This document shows positions 18,479 to 27,155 of a stretch of 49,302 nt of DNA, in pieces. A program made the translations under genes and the position numbers. The stretch comes from Bradyrhizobium sp. NAS80.1 (GTDB lineage: Bacteria; Pseudomonadota; Alphaproteobacteria; Rhizobiales; Xanthobacteraceae): contig NZ_LGHL01000049.1 of NCBI RefSeq assembly GCF_001908205.1, forward strand, positions 1 to 49,302. Direction: 5' to 3'. Positions within the stretch are counted from its first letter, which is position 1; every line of letters starts with the position of its first letter. The notes under the pieces were generated by a model. That model was not told the origin of the DNA. It made no database searches and saw nothing but the letters and a program-made list of their open reading frames with translations.

Positions 18479-18528
18479 TTGACGAGACAATACCAGATGT
18501 GTAGTGTACTAGTCAATGCATACACTAC
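18479..18528 (+). promoter_or_regulatory. GntR promoter with overlapping operator
   Basis: TTGACG at 18479-18484, a 17-base spacer, and TAGTGT at 18502-18507 fit a housekeeping promoter. GTAGTGTA (18501-18508) and TACACTAC (18521-18528) are perfect 8-base inverted arms separated by 12 bases, covering the -10 element and the ATG at 18516. There is no ribosome-binding site, and a start 7-9 bases past the -10 falls at or next to the A of ATG, so the mRNA may be leaderless. The inverted repeat suits a dimeric GntR repressor of its own gene. Confidence 0.7.
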
Positions 18529-18905
18529 TAGAATCACTTCGTCTCGAAAATTCGGGCGTTCCCATCTACATCCAGCTTCGGGAGCAGATTCTGCGCAACC
18601 TCGGGGCGGGCGTGCTGACGCGCGGCGACCAGATGCCAACAATGCGCGAAATGGCAGTTGCTCTGAAGATCGACCTCAATACGGTCCGGCATGCCTACGA
18701 CGAGCTCGAACGAATGGGCGCCATCACCCTGGTTCGCGGCCGAGGAAGTTTTGTCGCCCGGCCGCCGCCCGCAATCAGTGTTCGCGAACAAGCGAAGCAG
18801 ATTGACAGTCTGGCAAAACAGACTCTCGCTACGGCTGTCGCAGCGGGCATCGATCCCGTTGCCCTGGCCGATAGGATAAAGGCTCTCGCAAGACAGGAGG
18901 AATAG
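18516..18905 (+). CDS. GntR-family regulator, YtrA-like
   Basis: A 129-aa regulator. Residues about 12-80 form the GntR winged helix (GVPIYIQLREQILRNL, MPTMREMAVALKIDLNTVRH, then YDELERMGAITLVRGRGSFVA). The C-terminal part is short and helical, without a FadR or UTRA ligand domain, as in the small YtrA subfamily, which controls nearby transporter or membrane genes. The start codon lies within its putative operator. The slipin gene begins 5 bases after the stop, with its ribosome-binding site inside the end of this gene, so the two form one operon and GntR likely represses both. Confidence 0.9.
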   Translation: MHTLLESLRLENSGVPIYIQLREQILRNLGAGVLTRGDQMPTMREMAVALKIDLNTVRHAYDELERMGAITLVRGRGSFVARPPPAISVREQAKQIDSLAKQTLATAVAAGIDPVALADRIKALARQEE

Positions 18906-18910
18906 TCGCC

Positions 18911-19804
18911 ATGTACAACTATTTCAAAGCAAACGGCGGGAGCCGGCTCTCCCTGGTACTTGCCGCGACAGTTCTCGCATTTGCGGCTCTGGTCGCCTGG
19001 CTCGCTTACGACGGAAGTTCGCGCGGCGGCTATGCAGTCGCCGGTGGCCTGGCGATCGTCGCATTCCTGATCCCGCAGGCCATCCTGGTTGCGGGGCAGT
19101 GGGAGCGTGCGGTCGTCCTTCGCTTGGGCAAGCTGTCCGCAATTCGCGGTCCCGGCTTGTTCGTGATCGTGCCGTTTATCGACGAGGTGGCCTCCTGGCT
19201 CGATCAACGCATTCAGACCACGGAAATCAATGCGGAAAAGGCGCTCAGCAAAGATACCGTGCCGGTGAATATCGACGCGATCGTATTTTGGCAGATCCAT
19301 GATCCCGAGCGCGCCGCCCTCGAGATTTCAAACTACCGTCAGGCTATCACTCAGGTCGCGCAAACCTCACTTCGCGAAATGGTTGGGTCGTCACTGCTGT
19401 CGACTTTGTTGTCCGAGCGCAAGCAGGGCGATCAGCTTCTGCGCGATGAAATTGGACGCAAGACCGCAGAGTGGGGCGTGGCCGTGATCTCAGTTGAAAT
19501 CAAGGACATCGGCGTGCCGCCTGGACTGCAAGACGCGATGAGCCGACAGGCGCAGGCCGAACGCGAGAGACTGGCGCGTGTGCTGCTCGGCCAGGCCGAA
19601 CAGGAGATCGCACAAAAATTCGTGGAGGCGGCCGACATCTACGCTCGCAGTCCGGCTGCTCTGCAGCTGCGCGCCATGAATATCATCTATGAAACGACCA
19701 AGGAGCGTGGTGCCACAATTCTCATTCCGACAACGATGATTGATGCCATGAATCCCGGCGCGGCAATGGGCATTGTTGCCGCCACGCGCCCGTTGCCGGC
19801 TTGA
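18911..19804 (+). CDS. Slipin/SPFH (Band 7) membrane protein
   Basis: A 297-aa SPFH-domain protein. Two hydrophobic segments at residues about 15-35 and 42-60 anchor it, followed by QWERAVVLRLGKLSAIRGPGL, the slipin/stomatin start of the Band 7 domain, and DTVPVNIDAIVFWQI. A helical region follows (QAQAERERLARVLLGQAEQE) with a heptad pattern, then a short tail. Such proteins form membrane scaffold rings, often with an NfeD protease partner, which is not present here. AGGAGG lies 10 bases before the ATG. Being paired with GntR suggests controlled expression in membrane stress (inference). Confidence 0.9.
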   Translation: MYNYFKANGGSRLSLVLAATVLAFAALVAWLAYDGSSRGGYAVAGGLAIVAFLIPQAILVAGQWERAVVLRLGKLSAIRGPGLFVIVPFIDEVASWLDQRIQTTEINAEKALSKDTVPVNIDAIVFWQIHDPERAALEISNYRQAITQVAQTSLREMVGSSLLSTLLSERKQGDQLLRDEIGRKTAEWGVAVISVEIKDIGVPPGLQDAMSRQAQAERERLARVLLGQAEQEIAQKFVEAADIYARSPAALQLRAMNIIYETTKERGATILIPTTMIDAMNPGAAMGIVAATRPLPA

Positions 19805-19846
19805 TCCAACAAGAAGGCAGACATCCCGGATTTATGAGTACACGCC

Positions 19847-21145
19847 CTACTCCGCGGTTTCCGCCTGCAGCTTGTGCAGCCGGCCGGCCACGGCCCGCAC
19901 CTTCCCCGGCGCGGCCTGCCAGATCGAGAGCGCTGACAGGCCGCTCATGACGATCGCAATGCCGAAGGCGAGCGTGTAGTCGCCGGCGCGATCGTAGAGG
20001 AAGCCGGTCACCCACGGACCGGCCGCCCCGCCGGCCAATGCCGCCAGCATGATCGTGCCGAAGATGCTGCCCTGGTGCCTGCCCTGGAAAATCTCGAACA
20101 CGACCGCGCCCATGATCGAGGTGAGGCCGTAGCCGAGCGCGCCCTGCGTGAACACCATCACGTAGACCAGCCACAGCGAGGGCTGAAACTTCAGCGCCAT
20201 CAACGCCGCGAAACAGATCGCAAAGCCTGCGCAACTGATGGCCCAGACCCACTCCCGCCCGATCCGGTCCGAGACATGACCGAGCCATATCTGGCCGGGA
20301 ATGCCGAGCAGGCTGACGATACCGAGCGCCCACACCGCAACGCTCGGGCTGAAGCCGATATCGAGCAGGAATTTCGTTTGATGCACCTGCACCGCGTACC
20401 AGATGTACAGGCCGCAGAAATAGCCGACCGCGATCCACCAGAAGCGCGCGGTCGCAATCGCCCGCCTCAGCGTCCAGTCGGTAGCAACCCAGACGGGATC
20501 GACGATGTTGGAGACAGGTTGTGCCGCACCCGCGGCCCGGGCGCCATCGCCATCCGGCTGAAGGCCGATGTCTTCGGGGCGCTTGCGCAGGAACAAGTTG
20601 ATCGGCGCCAGCACGATCAGGACGAGCAGGCCCATCGCGGTGCAGGCGGTGCGCCAGCTGGTCTGCTCGATCAGGTGTTGCACCCATGGCAGCAGCGTCA
20701 CCGAGCCGATGCCGACGCCGGCAAAGGCGATGCCGATGGCAAAGCCGCGCTTGCGGATGAACCAGTTCGGCAGGAACAGCGATTGGCCGGAGTAGCCGAG
20801 ACACACCGAGCCGGCGCCGACCATGACGCCGATGGTCACGTAGAGATGCCAGGGTTGGCTGGTGAGCGGGGCGAGCAGCAGCCCGCCGCCCATCAGCACG
20901 ACGCCGAGCTCCATCACCGCGCGCGGACCGGCGCGGTCCATCAGGCGGCCGATCAGCGGGCTGGCGAAACCCGACGCCACGAAGCCGAAGGAGAAGGCGC
21001 CCGCGGTGACGCCGCGCTCCCAGCCGAATTCGGAGATGATCGGCGGAAAGAACAGCGAGAAGGCGGTGCGCGCGTTGACGCCGATGGCCATGGTGACGAA
21101 GGTCACGGCGACCACGACCCAGCCGTAGAAGAACGGAAGCCGCAT
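19847..21145 (-). CDS. MFS transporter, OFA-like
   Basis: A 432-aa polytopic transporter with 12 predicted segments. It begins FFYGWVVVAVTFVTMAIGVN, with GFVASGFASPLIGRLMDRAG after helix 2 (the MFS motif A variant) and a repeat-like GLYIWYAVQVHQTKFLLDIG later. The pattern fits oxalate/formate-antiporter-like and monocarboxylate MFS transporters. The C-terminus has a short basic tail. Its position downstream of a 2-hydroxyacid dehydrogenase and a TRAP transporter suggests organic-acid transport. A 7-base inverted repeat lies 21 bases before the start and may be an operator. Confidence 0.87.
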   Translation of the reverse strand: MRLPFFYGWVVVAVTFVTMAIGVNARTAFSLFFPPIISEFGWERGVTAGAFSFGFVASGFASPLIGRLMDRAGPRAVMELGVVLMGGGLLLAPLTSQPWHLYVTIGVMVGAGSVCLGYSGQSLFLPNWFIRKRGFAIGIAFAGVGIGSVTLLPWVQHLIEQTSWRTACTAMGLLVLIVLAPINLFLRKRPEDIGLQPDGDGARAAGAAQPVSNIVDPVWVATDWTLRRAIATARFWWIAVGYFCGLYIWYAVQVHQTKFLLDIGFSPSVAVWALGIVSLLGIPGQIWLGHVSDRIGREWVWAISCAGFAICFAALMALKFQPSLWLVYVMVFTQGALGYGLTSIMGAVVFEIFQGRHQGSIFGTIMLAALAGGAAGPWVTGFLYDRAGDYTLAFGIAIVMSGLSALSIWQAAPGKVRAVAGRLHKLQAETAE

Positions 21146-21166
21146 GTTGTGCTTATTTCATCCCTA

Positions 21167-21185
21167 GATGGTCCTACCGACCATC
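21167..21185. promoter_or_regulatory. Inverted repeat GATGGTC-N5-GACCATC before MFS gene
   Basis: Perfect 7-base arms with a 5-base spacer, 21 bases upstream of the MFS start on its strand. The form is that of a dimeric repressor site. No regulator gene is adjacent, so the binder is not known; chance or a small hairpin are also possible. Confidence 0.35.
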
Positions 21186-21300
21186 CGGGGATGCCCGGGT
21201 CAAGCGATTTTCATGAATGCCCGTTGAGCGGGCCCGGGCATGACGATGTGGAAGCTTCAGCGCTCCCAGCGTCAGTGTAACTTGCCATAGACCCGTCGGT

Positions 21301-22278
21301 TCAGGGCCGTCGTGTCCAGCGCTCGGCATTGACGGCGCCCTGGGGGACCTCGCCTTTGACGATCGCTTCCACCTGCCGCACCGTTTCCAGCGACTGATAC
21401 TCGATCGCCTGCGGCGTCAGCCCGCCGACATGCGGCGTCGCCACGACGTTGGGAAGCTTCGCCAGCTCCGGCGTCGGCATCTGGTCCGGCGCACGGCCGA
21501 CGTCCATCGCTGCGCCCGCAATGCGGTTCTCGAGCAGCGCGCGTGCCAACGCGGCCTCGTCGACGAGATTGCCGCGCGAGAGATTGATGAAGACAGCATG
21601 CTTCTGCATCCGCGCCAGCGCCGCCTCGCCGACCAGGTTCTCAGTCTGCTCGTTGGCGATGGCGAGGCAGACGACGTAGTCCGACGTGGACAGGAGCTCG
21701 TCGAGACTGACCTGCCTGATGCTGGCATCGCCGACGGTCGCGAAGGGATCGGAGACCAGCACCTCCATACGCAGCACCTTGGCGACCTCGGCGAGATAAC
21801 GCCCGATGCTGCCATAACCGATGATGCCGATCCGGCTGCCGGCGAGCTGGCGGCCCATCCGCGCCTCGGGCTTGCGGCCGGCCTGGTAGTCCGCCGTCGT
21901 CCGCGATACGCCGCGGGAGAGATCGACCATGAAGCCGAGCGCGAGTTCGGCCACGGCCTGCACGAAACCGGGACCGGCACGGGTCACGAGCACGCCGGCG
22001 CTCGAGGCTGCATCGACATTGACGTTGCGGATGTCGACGGCGCAGCGGACGAAGGCACGCAGGTGCGGCAGTTGCGCAAAGATCTCGCCGCGTCCCTCGG
22101 TCATGCGATCGGCGACGATGATGTCCGCATCCTGCGCCGCCTGCACGAGGCTCGCCGCGTCGAGCGGCTGATTGCCCTCGTGCAGGATCACCTCAGCGGC
22201 CGCGCGCAAGCCGTTCAGGCTGCGATCGCCGTAGTAATTGCGGCGCATCTCCGGCGTGTGTGCGAGCAGGACTTTCAC
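21301..22278 (-). CDS. D-isomer-specific 2-hydroxyacid dehydrogenase
   Basis: A 325-aa NAD(P)-dependent enzyme of the 2-hydroxyacid/phosphoglycerate dehydrogenase family. The Rossmann domain (residues about 100-290) has GIIGYGSIGRYLAEVA as the dinucleotide loop, the substrate arginine in NLSRGNLVDE and the catalytic histidine in ATPHVGG. The usual Glu following the AALDVF position is absent: GAAMDVGRAPDQMP stands there instead, so the catalytic relay differs or activity is altered. It lies 11 bases from the TRAP permease stop in the same direction and likely oxidises or reduces the acid that the transporter brings in. NADP versus NAD use is not clear. Confidence 0.86.
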   Translation of the reverse strand: MKVLLAHTPEMRRNYYGDRSLNGLRAAAEVILHEGNQPLDAASLVQAAQDADIIVADRMTEGRGEIFAQLPHLRAFVRCAVDIRNVNVDAASSAGVLVTRAGPGFVQAVAELALGFMVDLSRGVSRTTADYQAGRKPEARMGRQLAGSRIGIIGYGSIGRYLAEVAKVLRMEVLVSDPFATVGDASIRQVSLDELLSTSDYVVCLAIANEQTENLVGEAALARMQKHAVFINLSRGNLVDEAALARALLENRIAGAAMDVGRAPDQMPTPELAKLPNVVATPHVGGLTPQAIEYQSLETVRQVEAIVKGEVPQGAVNAERWTRRP

Positions 22279-22289
22279 TCAGAACTCCT

Positions 22290-24143
22290 TCAATAGCCGA
22301 ACGCGCGCGGCAGCGCGGTACTGAGCCACGGCACGAAGGCGATGACGAGCAGGCAGAGGAACAAGAGGCCAAGATAGCCCATGATCGGCTTCACCGTCTG
22401 CTCGATCGGCACGTTGCCGATCAGGCAGGCGCCGTAGAGTCCGAGCCCGAGCGGCGGCGCGAACAGGCCGATGCCCATCGCGATGACCAGCACCACGCCG
22501 AAATGCAGGGGATCGACACCAAGCTGCACCGCCACCGGCAAGAGCAGCGGCCCGAAGATGATCAGCGCGGCCGCGCCCTCGAGCACCGAGCCCATCACGA
22601 TCAGCACGGCGATCGCGAGCAGGATGAACAGCCAGACGCCGCTGGTCTTGGACAATCCGAGCATGAAGTCGCCGACGGCATGCGGTATCTGCTGCAAGGT
22701 CAGCGTGAACGCCAGCGACTGCGCGGCGGCGACGATGAACAGCACGAGCCCCGCGCGCGTAGCCGCCTGGATAAAGCTGTGCGCGGCCGATTTGAAGCTG
22801 AGCTCGCGGAACACCACGCTGCCGACCACGAGCGCATAGGCCACGGCGAAGGCCGAGATCTCGGTCGCAGTGGCAAAGCCGCTCTTGAAGCCGAAGAAGA
22901 TCATGAAGATCAGGCCGAACGAGGCGATCGCCCCGGTCCACAAGCCCGACACCGGCATCTGCGGCTCGACCTCCTCGACATCAGTCGGGCGCTTGCCGAA
23001 GATGATGGAGACGGCGATCAGGACCGCCGCCATCAGCGCCGCCGGCAGCAGGCCGGCGACGAACAGGCCGCCGATCGACAGGTTCGCCACGAAACCGAGG
23101 ATGATCAGGTTGATGCAGGGCGGAATGGTTTCCGCCATCACCGCGGACGCCGCGAGCAGCGCCACCGCGCCGCCCGGATTTTGCTTCGAGCGGCGCGCCG
23201 CCGGGATCAGCACGGAGCCAACCGCGGCGACATCGGCCATCTTCGAGCCCGAGATGCCGGAGAACAGCACCATCGAGGCCACCATCACGACGTTCAAGCC
23301 GCCACGCATTCGCCCCACGGCGCGCTGCAACAGCTCGATCAGCCGCAACGACATGCCGTTGGCTTCCATGAGGTAGCCGACGAGGATGAAGAAGGGGATC
23401 GCGAGCAGCACGAAATTGTCGATGCCGCGTGCCATCTGCTGCGCGAAGATGACGCCGGGCGGCGTGCCCTCGACCCAGATGAAGATCAGCGCGGCCAGCG
23501 CCAGCGCGAAGCCGATCGGCAATCCGCCGAACAGCGTTGCGAAGAAGCCGATCAGCATCAGCGTGCCTGCCGACGGCAACGAGGACGGCGACAGATAATC
23601 CCAGGCGAGATAGAGGCCGGTGACGATCACGATCGCGACGAGACCCCTGACGATATCAGGAGCCGGCCTTGCGCAGAGATGGTCGATCGCAAACACCGTC
23701 ATGAACAGCGCGCCGATGCCCATCGGATAGAAGGTCAGCTCCAGCGGCAGGCCTGATCCGGTGGTCTGGCCTGATGTCAGCGAGCCGAGCTTGATGGCGT
23801 TGTAGGCGACATAGCCGGAGATCAGCACGATCAGGAGCGCGCTGGCGGCATCGACCAGCGTGCGCACGCGCACCGGCAACAGGTCGCGGAAGAAGGACAC
23901 GCCGACATTCTCGCCACGCGCGAGCGCGCTCGCCGCGCCGAAGAAGGCCGAGCCGACCATCAGGCCGCGCGCGACGTCGTCCGACCATTCCACCGGAGCG
24001 TTGAAGAAGAAACGCAGCAGCACGGAGGCGCACACCACCACGAGATCCGCGGCCAGCAGGATGGCCGCGATCGCGTCGCTGCAGCGAAGCAGTAGCGTAA
24101 TGCTCCCGTGGCGGCCGCCCGAGAGGGACGCGGCGCCTGTCAT
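22290..24143 (-). CDS. TRAP transporter permease, DctQ-DctM fusion
   Basis: A 617-aa inner-membrane protein. Residues about 1-170 are the small DctQ-like part with four segments (LAADLVVVCASVLLRFFF, then WSDDVARGLMVGSAFFGA), and about 190 to the end is the large DctM permease (FATLFGGLPIGFALALAALI, GGLNVVMVASMVLFSGISGS, later AAALIIFGPLLLPVAVQLGV). Fused QM proteins are a known TRAP variant. The start at 24143 has GAGG seven bases upstream, and the dctP stop is only 7 bases away, so the two are coupled in one operon with the dehydrogenase downstream. Confidence 0.9.
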   Translation of the reverse strand: MTGAASLSGGRHGSITLLLRCSDAIAAILLAADLVVVCASVLLRFFFNAPVEWSDDVARGLMVGSAFFGAASALARGENVGVSFFRDLLPVRVRTLVDAASALLIVLISGYVAYNAIKLGSLTSGQTTGSGLPLELTFYPMGIGALFMTVFAIDHLCARPAPDIVRGLVAIVIVTGLYLAWDYLSPSSLPSAGTLMLIGFFATLFGGLPIGFALALAALIFIWVEGTPPGVIFAQQMARGIDNFVLLAIPFFILVGYLMEANGMSLRLIELLQRAVGRMRGGLNVVMVASMVLFSGISGSKMADVAAVGSVLIPAARRSKQNPGGAVALLAASAVMAETIPPCINLIILGFVANLSIGGLFVAGLLPAALMAAVLIAVSIIFGKRPTDVEEVEPQMPVSGLWTGAIASFGLIFMIFFGFKSGFATATEISAFAVAYALVVGSVVFRELSFKSAAHSFIQAATRAGLVLFIVAAAQSLAFTLTLQQIPHAVGDFMLGLSKTSGVWLFILLAIAVLIVMGSVLEGAAALIIFGPLLLPVAVQLGVDPLHFGVVLVIAMGIGLFAPPLGLGLYGACLIGNVPIEQTVKPIMGYLGLLFLCLLVIAFVPWLSTALPRAFGY

Positions 24144-24150
24144 CGGTACC

Positions 24151-25182
24151 TCAGGCTTGAGTCGCGCGGATGATGTCAATGACGGCCTTGGATTCCGGCC
24201 GTGCCTTGATGAAGTTCTCGGTCTGCGGCGCGACGCGCTTCTTGAACGCCTCGCGGTCGCATTCGGCCACCGTCACGCCCTTCTCGGTCAAAGTCGCGAG
24301 CGCCTCCTTCTCGACCGCAAGCCCGTGGGTCCGCGTGTCGGCCGCGGCCTTCTTCGCGGCATCGAGGAAGCCCTCGCGCAGCTTCGGGTCCATGCGGTTG
24401 TAGGTCATGTCGCTGAAGTAGATCGCGAGCGGCGAGAAATTGTGCTGCGTCAGCGCATAGTATTTTGCCGTCTCGAAGAACTTGCTGGCCAGGATCGTCG
24501 GTGGATCGTGCTCCAGCCCGTCCAGCACGCCGGCCTGCAACGCTGTGTAGATTTCGCCGAATGCAAGCGGCGTCGCAGCCGCTCCCATCAGCCGCAGGCA
24601 TTCCGTGATGACGGGATTTGGCAGGGTGCGGATCTTGAGGCCGGCGAGATCCTCCGGCGTCTTCACCGGCTTCTTTGCAAGTACGCTGCGCGAGCCGAAA
24701 TTATAGGCCCAGGCGATAATGCGGATGTTGCTGCCCTTGAGCAGCGCGTCCTCGATCGGCTTGGCCGCGCCGGCGTCGAACGCCTTGGTCTGCTGCGGGA
24801 AACTCGAGAAGAGAAAGCCGAGGTCGTAGGTACCGACCAGCGGCACCAGATTGGCCGAGATCGACGAGCCAGAAACCATGAGATCGATGACGCCGAGCTT
24901 GACCGAGTTGATGACGTCGATCTCCTGGCCGAGCTGGTTGTCGGGGAAGAAGGCGACCTCGACCTGCTCGCCGAGCCCGTTCGCCTTCAGGTTCTTGACG
25001 AGGTTGTCGTAGTAGACGCGGCCGTTGGCGAATTTGGGATCGTTCGGCAGCGAGGAGGAGCATTTCAGCTTCATCGTCGCCGCTTCAGCACGGCCGATGA
25101 TCGCGGGAGAGAGCACGAGGCCGGCGGTCACCGCCGTCGACGATTTGATGAACGTGCGACGGTTCACAGGCACGATGGTCAT
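24151..25182 (-). CDS. TRAP transporter substrate-binding protein, DctP
   Basis: A 343-aa periplasmic protein with a Tat-like leader (VNRRTFIKSSTAVTAGLVL, cut near AEA-ATMKLKC). The DctP core has FFPDNQLGQEIDVINSVKLG and, later, the typical PEDLAGLKIRTLPNPV with Arg for ligand carboxylate binding, then YTALQAGVLDGLEHDPPTIL. It most likely binds a C4-dicarboxylate, keto or hydroxy acid, in line with the dehydrogenase next door. GGGGAGAGATTC before the ATG at 25182 fixes the start. It heads the operon dctP-dctQM-dehydrogenase-(MFS). Confidence 0.9.
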   Translation of the reverse strand: MTIVPVNRRTFIKSSTAVTAGLVLSPAIIGRAEAATMKLKCSSSLPNDPKFANGRVYYDNLVKNLKANGLGEQVEVAFFPDNQLGQEIDVINSVKLGVIDLMVSGSSISANLVPLVGTYDLGFLFSSFPQQTKAFDAGAAKPIEDALLKGSNIRIIAWAYNFGSRSVLAKKPVKTPEDLAGLKIRTLPNPVITECLRLMGAAATPLAFGEIYTALQAGVLDGLEHDPPTILASKFFETAKYYALTQHNFSPLAIYFSDMTYNRMDPKLREGFLDAAKKAAADTRTHGLAVEKEALATLTEKGVTVAECDREAFKKRVAPQTENFIKARPESKAVIDIIRATQA

Positions 25183-25597
25183 GAATCTCTCCCCAGGCGT
25201 TTTTGTTTGTTGTCGCGAACTGTTGCGCGGACTGTATGGCCAAAGCGACGAGGCAGGCAAGAGTTGCGGCCAGCTGTCACGAAGCGGCGCGCGGCGAATG
25301 ACGATGGCATGGACGCCGTGCAAAGCAGCCATGTTTTACAGGAATTCTCGATGAGGATCGGCTTGCGGCCCGATATGCGAGAGGACGATTCCGCGCACCA
25401 GCAAGCATCGATCCAATTGGCGCATGGATCAATGCGCAATTCACATGGATGGCGGCAGAACGATGCGCCGCCGGCTCCGGCAGACACCCTGCCCCATTTT
25501 GCCGCAGCTCGTAGCGTGATCCAGTGCACAGACAGATGCGTGGCGGCGGCCTAGAAAAGCTGACATCATCGCAAATATTGCCGATGGAGGTGACACC
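25183..25597. other. Intergenic region between divergent TRAP and caspase genes
   Basis: About 415 bases without a convincing gene; it must hold the promoters of the leftward TRAP operon and the rightward caspase-like gene. Open frames here are antisense extensions of neighbours. No clear operator, repeat or RNA gene is visible to me. Confidence 0.4.
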
Positions 25598-27079
25598 ATG
25601 CGCCGTCCAGTCTTTTGCAATTTGCTTTTTGCATCCGGCCTTCTTGCTCTCACACAACTGATGACGCCGACGGACGCGGCTGCCGAAGCCCGGCTCGCGC
25701 TCGTGATCGGCCAATCCGCCTATCGCACCGTGCCGGAGCTGCCCAACGCCGCCAACGACGCCAGGGGCATGACCGAGCTGCTCGGCAATGCCGGCTTCAG
25801 CGTCACCACGGCGGACAATCTCGCGCAGAACGACATGCGCCAGGCGATCTCGGATTTCGCCGGCAAGGTCAGCGCCAGCGGCGCCGACACCGTCGCGCTG
25901 GTGTTCTATGCCGGCCACGGCCTGCAGATCGACGGCGAGAATTATCTGGTGCCGGTCGATCTCGATCCCAAGCGCGAGGCCGACATTCCGCTCCAGGGCG
26001 TGCGGCTGAACGACCTGCTCAACACGCTCGGCGCGCTGCCGACGCGCGCGCGCATCTTCATGCTCGACGCCTGCCGCAACAATCCGTTCCCGGCGCTCAG
26101 CGGCGCCGGCCATGGGCTCGCGATCGTCGACACCAAGGCCGGCGCGCCCGGCTCGTTCATCTCCTATTCGACCTCGCCCGGCGCGGAGGCCGAGGACGGC
26201 AACGGCGCCGACAGCCCCTACACGACGGCAGCACTCACGGTCGCCAAGGAGCCGAATCTGCCGATCGAGGAAGTGTTCAAGCGCATCCGCATTGCGGTGG
26301 CGCAGTCGACCGACGGACGGCAGATCCCCTGGGAAAGCTCGTCGCTGACGACCGACTTCAGGTTCTTCGGCGACGGCAGCCAGCCGTCCTCCATTCCGGG
26401 CGCATCCTCCATGGCACTCGCCAGCGGCACGCTCAGCGTCGAGGATTGGCGGAGGGATTTGCAAGGCAAGGATCCGAAGGCAGCCTATGAGCTCGTGATC
26501 GCCGACGACACCGTGCCGGCGTACCAGGCTTACGTCGAGCTGTTCACGCAGGCCTCCTTCACGCCGCGCCTGCGCACGATCCTGGAGCGCCGGCGCCAGA
26601 TGCTGGCCTGGGAGCGTGCGGTCTCGATCAACACCCGCGCTTCGTTCGAGGCGTATCTCGCCAACTGGGACAACAGCGATCTCGCCGCGACCGCGCGCAG
26701 GCTGCTGCTCCGCGTGCAGAACCGCAATTTTGGCCTGCCGGTTGCGGCCGCGGCGGCCCCTGCTCCGGTCGCCGTCGCGATGGCGCCGACCTGTCCGTGC
26801 TCCACGCCGGCAACGCCGGTGAACCCGGCAGTGGCGCCTGTCATCAAGAAGCGTGTCGACGACACGCCGCCGCGGAAGCGCAAGGTCGTCGAGACGCCGA
26901 CGAAGCCGCGCCGGGCACCGCCCGACGAAGTGGTCGTCGAGCGCGCCCCGCCCCCCGGCCCGCCGCCCGCCGCCATCATGCAAGGCATCGGTCTAGGGAT
27001 CGGTCTTGGCCTGGGTATGGGCGGAGGCCGTGGCGGAGACATGGGGCACGGCGGCGACGGCTATCGCAGCAGATACTGA
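25598..27079 (+). CDS. Secreted caspase-like peptidase (C14/metacaspase family)
   Basis: A 493-aa exported protein. A signal peptide ends near DAAAEARLALVIG, the first strand of the caspase fold. The catalytic dyad is present: His in VFYAGHGL (about residue 108) and Cys in FMLDACRNNPF (about 152). Residues about 270-380 are helical. The C-terminal third is proline, lysine and arginine-rich and ends in a glycine-rich GIGLGIGLGLGMGGGRGGD tail, suggesting anchoring or surface association. Bacterial homologues are thought to be Arg/Lys-specific proteases, with largely unknown targets. It is transcribed divergently from the TRAP operon, and a hairpin follows it. Confidence 0.88.
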   Translation: MRRPVFCNLLFASGLLALTQLMTPTDAAAEARLALVIGQSAYRTVPELPNAANDARGMTELLGNAGFSVTTADNLAQNDMRQAISDFAGKVSASGADTVALVFYAGHGLQIDGENYLVPVDLDPKREADIPLQGVRLNDLLNTLGALPTRARIFMLDACRNNPFPALSGAGHGLAIVDTKAGAPGSFISYSTSPGAEAEDGNGADSPYTTAALTVAKEPNLPIEEVFKRIRIAVAQSTDGRQIPWESSSLTTDFRFFGDGSQPSSIPGASSMALASGTLSVEDWRRDLQGKDPKAAYELVIADDTVPAYQAYVELFTQASFTPRLRTILERRRQMLAWERAVSINTRASFEAYLANWDNSDLAATARRLLLRVQNRNFGLPVAAAAAPAPVAVAMAPTCPCSTPATPVNPAVAPVIKKRVDDTPPRKRKVVETPTKPRRAPPDEVVVERAPPPGPPPAAIMQGIGLGIGLGLGMGGGRGGDMGHGGDGYRSRY

Positions 27080-27095
27080 GACCCGGACTTGCGAA

Positions 27096-27127
27096 AAACG
27101 TCCGCAAGCGCCGGCCTGCGGACGTTT
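27096..27127 (+). terminator. Hairpin after caspase-like gene
   Basis: AAACGTCCGCA (27096-27106) pairs perfectly with TGCGGACGTTT (27117-27127) across a 10-base loop, 17 bases after the stop. The T-run is short (TTTCTGTT), so efficiency is uncertain, but position and form fit an intrinsic terminator. Confidence 0.65.
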
Positions 27128-27155
27128 CTGTTGATATGGTGAGCGATCAACCGCT

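Noticed and set aside
22260..23756. 498-codon plus-strand frame opposite the TRAP permease
   Set aside because: Composition (Gln, Arg, His, Asp-rich) is that of an antisense frame; the permease on the minus strand has clear motifs.
25277..26983. 568-codon minus-strand frame
   Set aside because: Antisense to the caspase-like gene.
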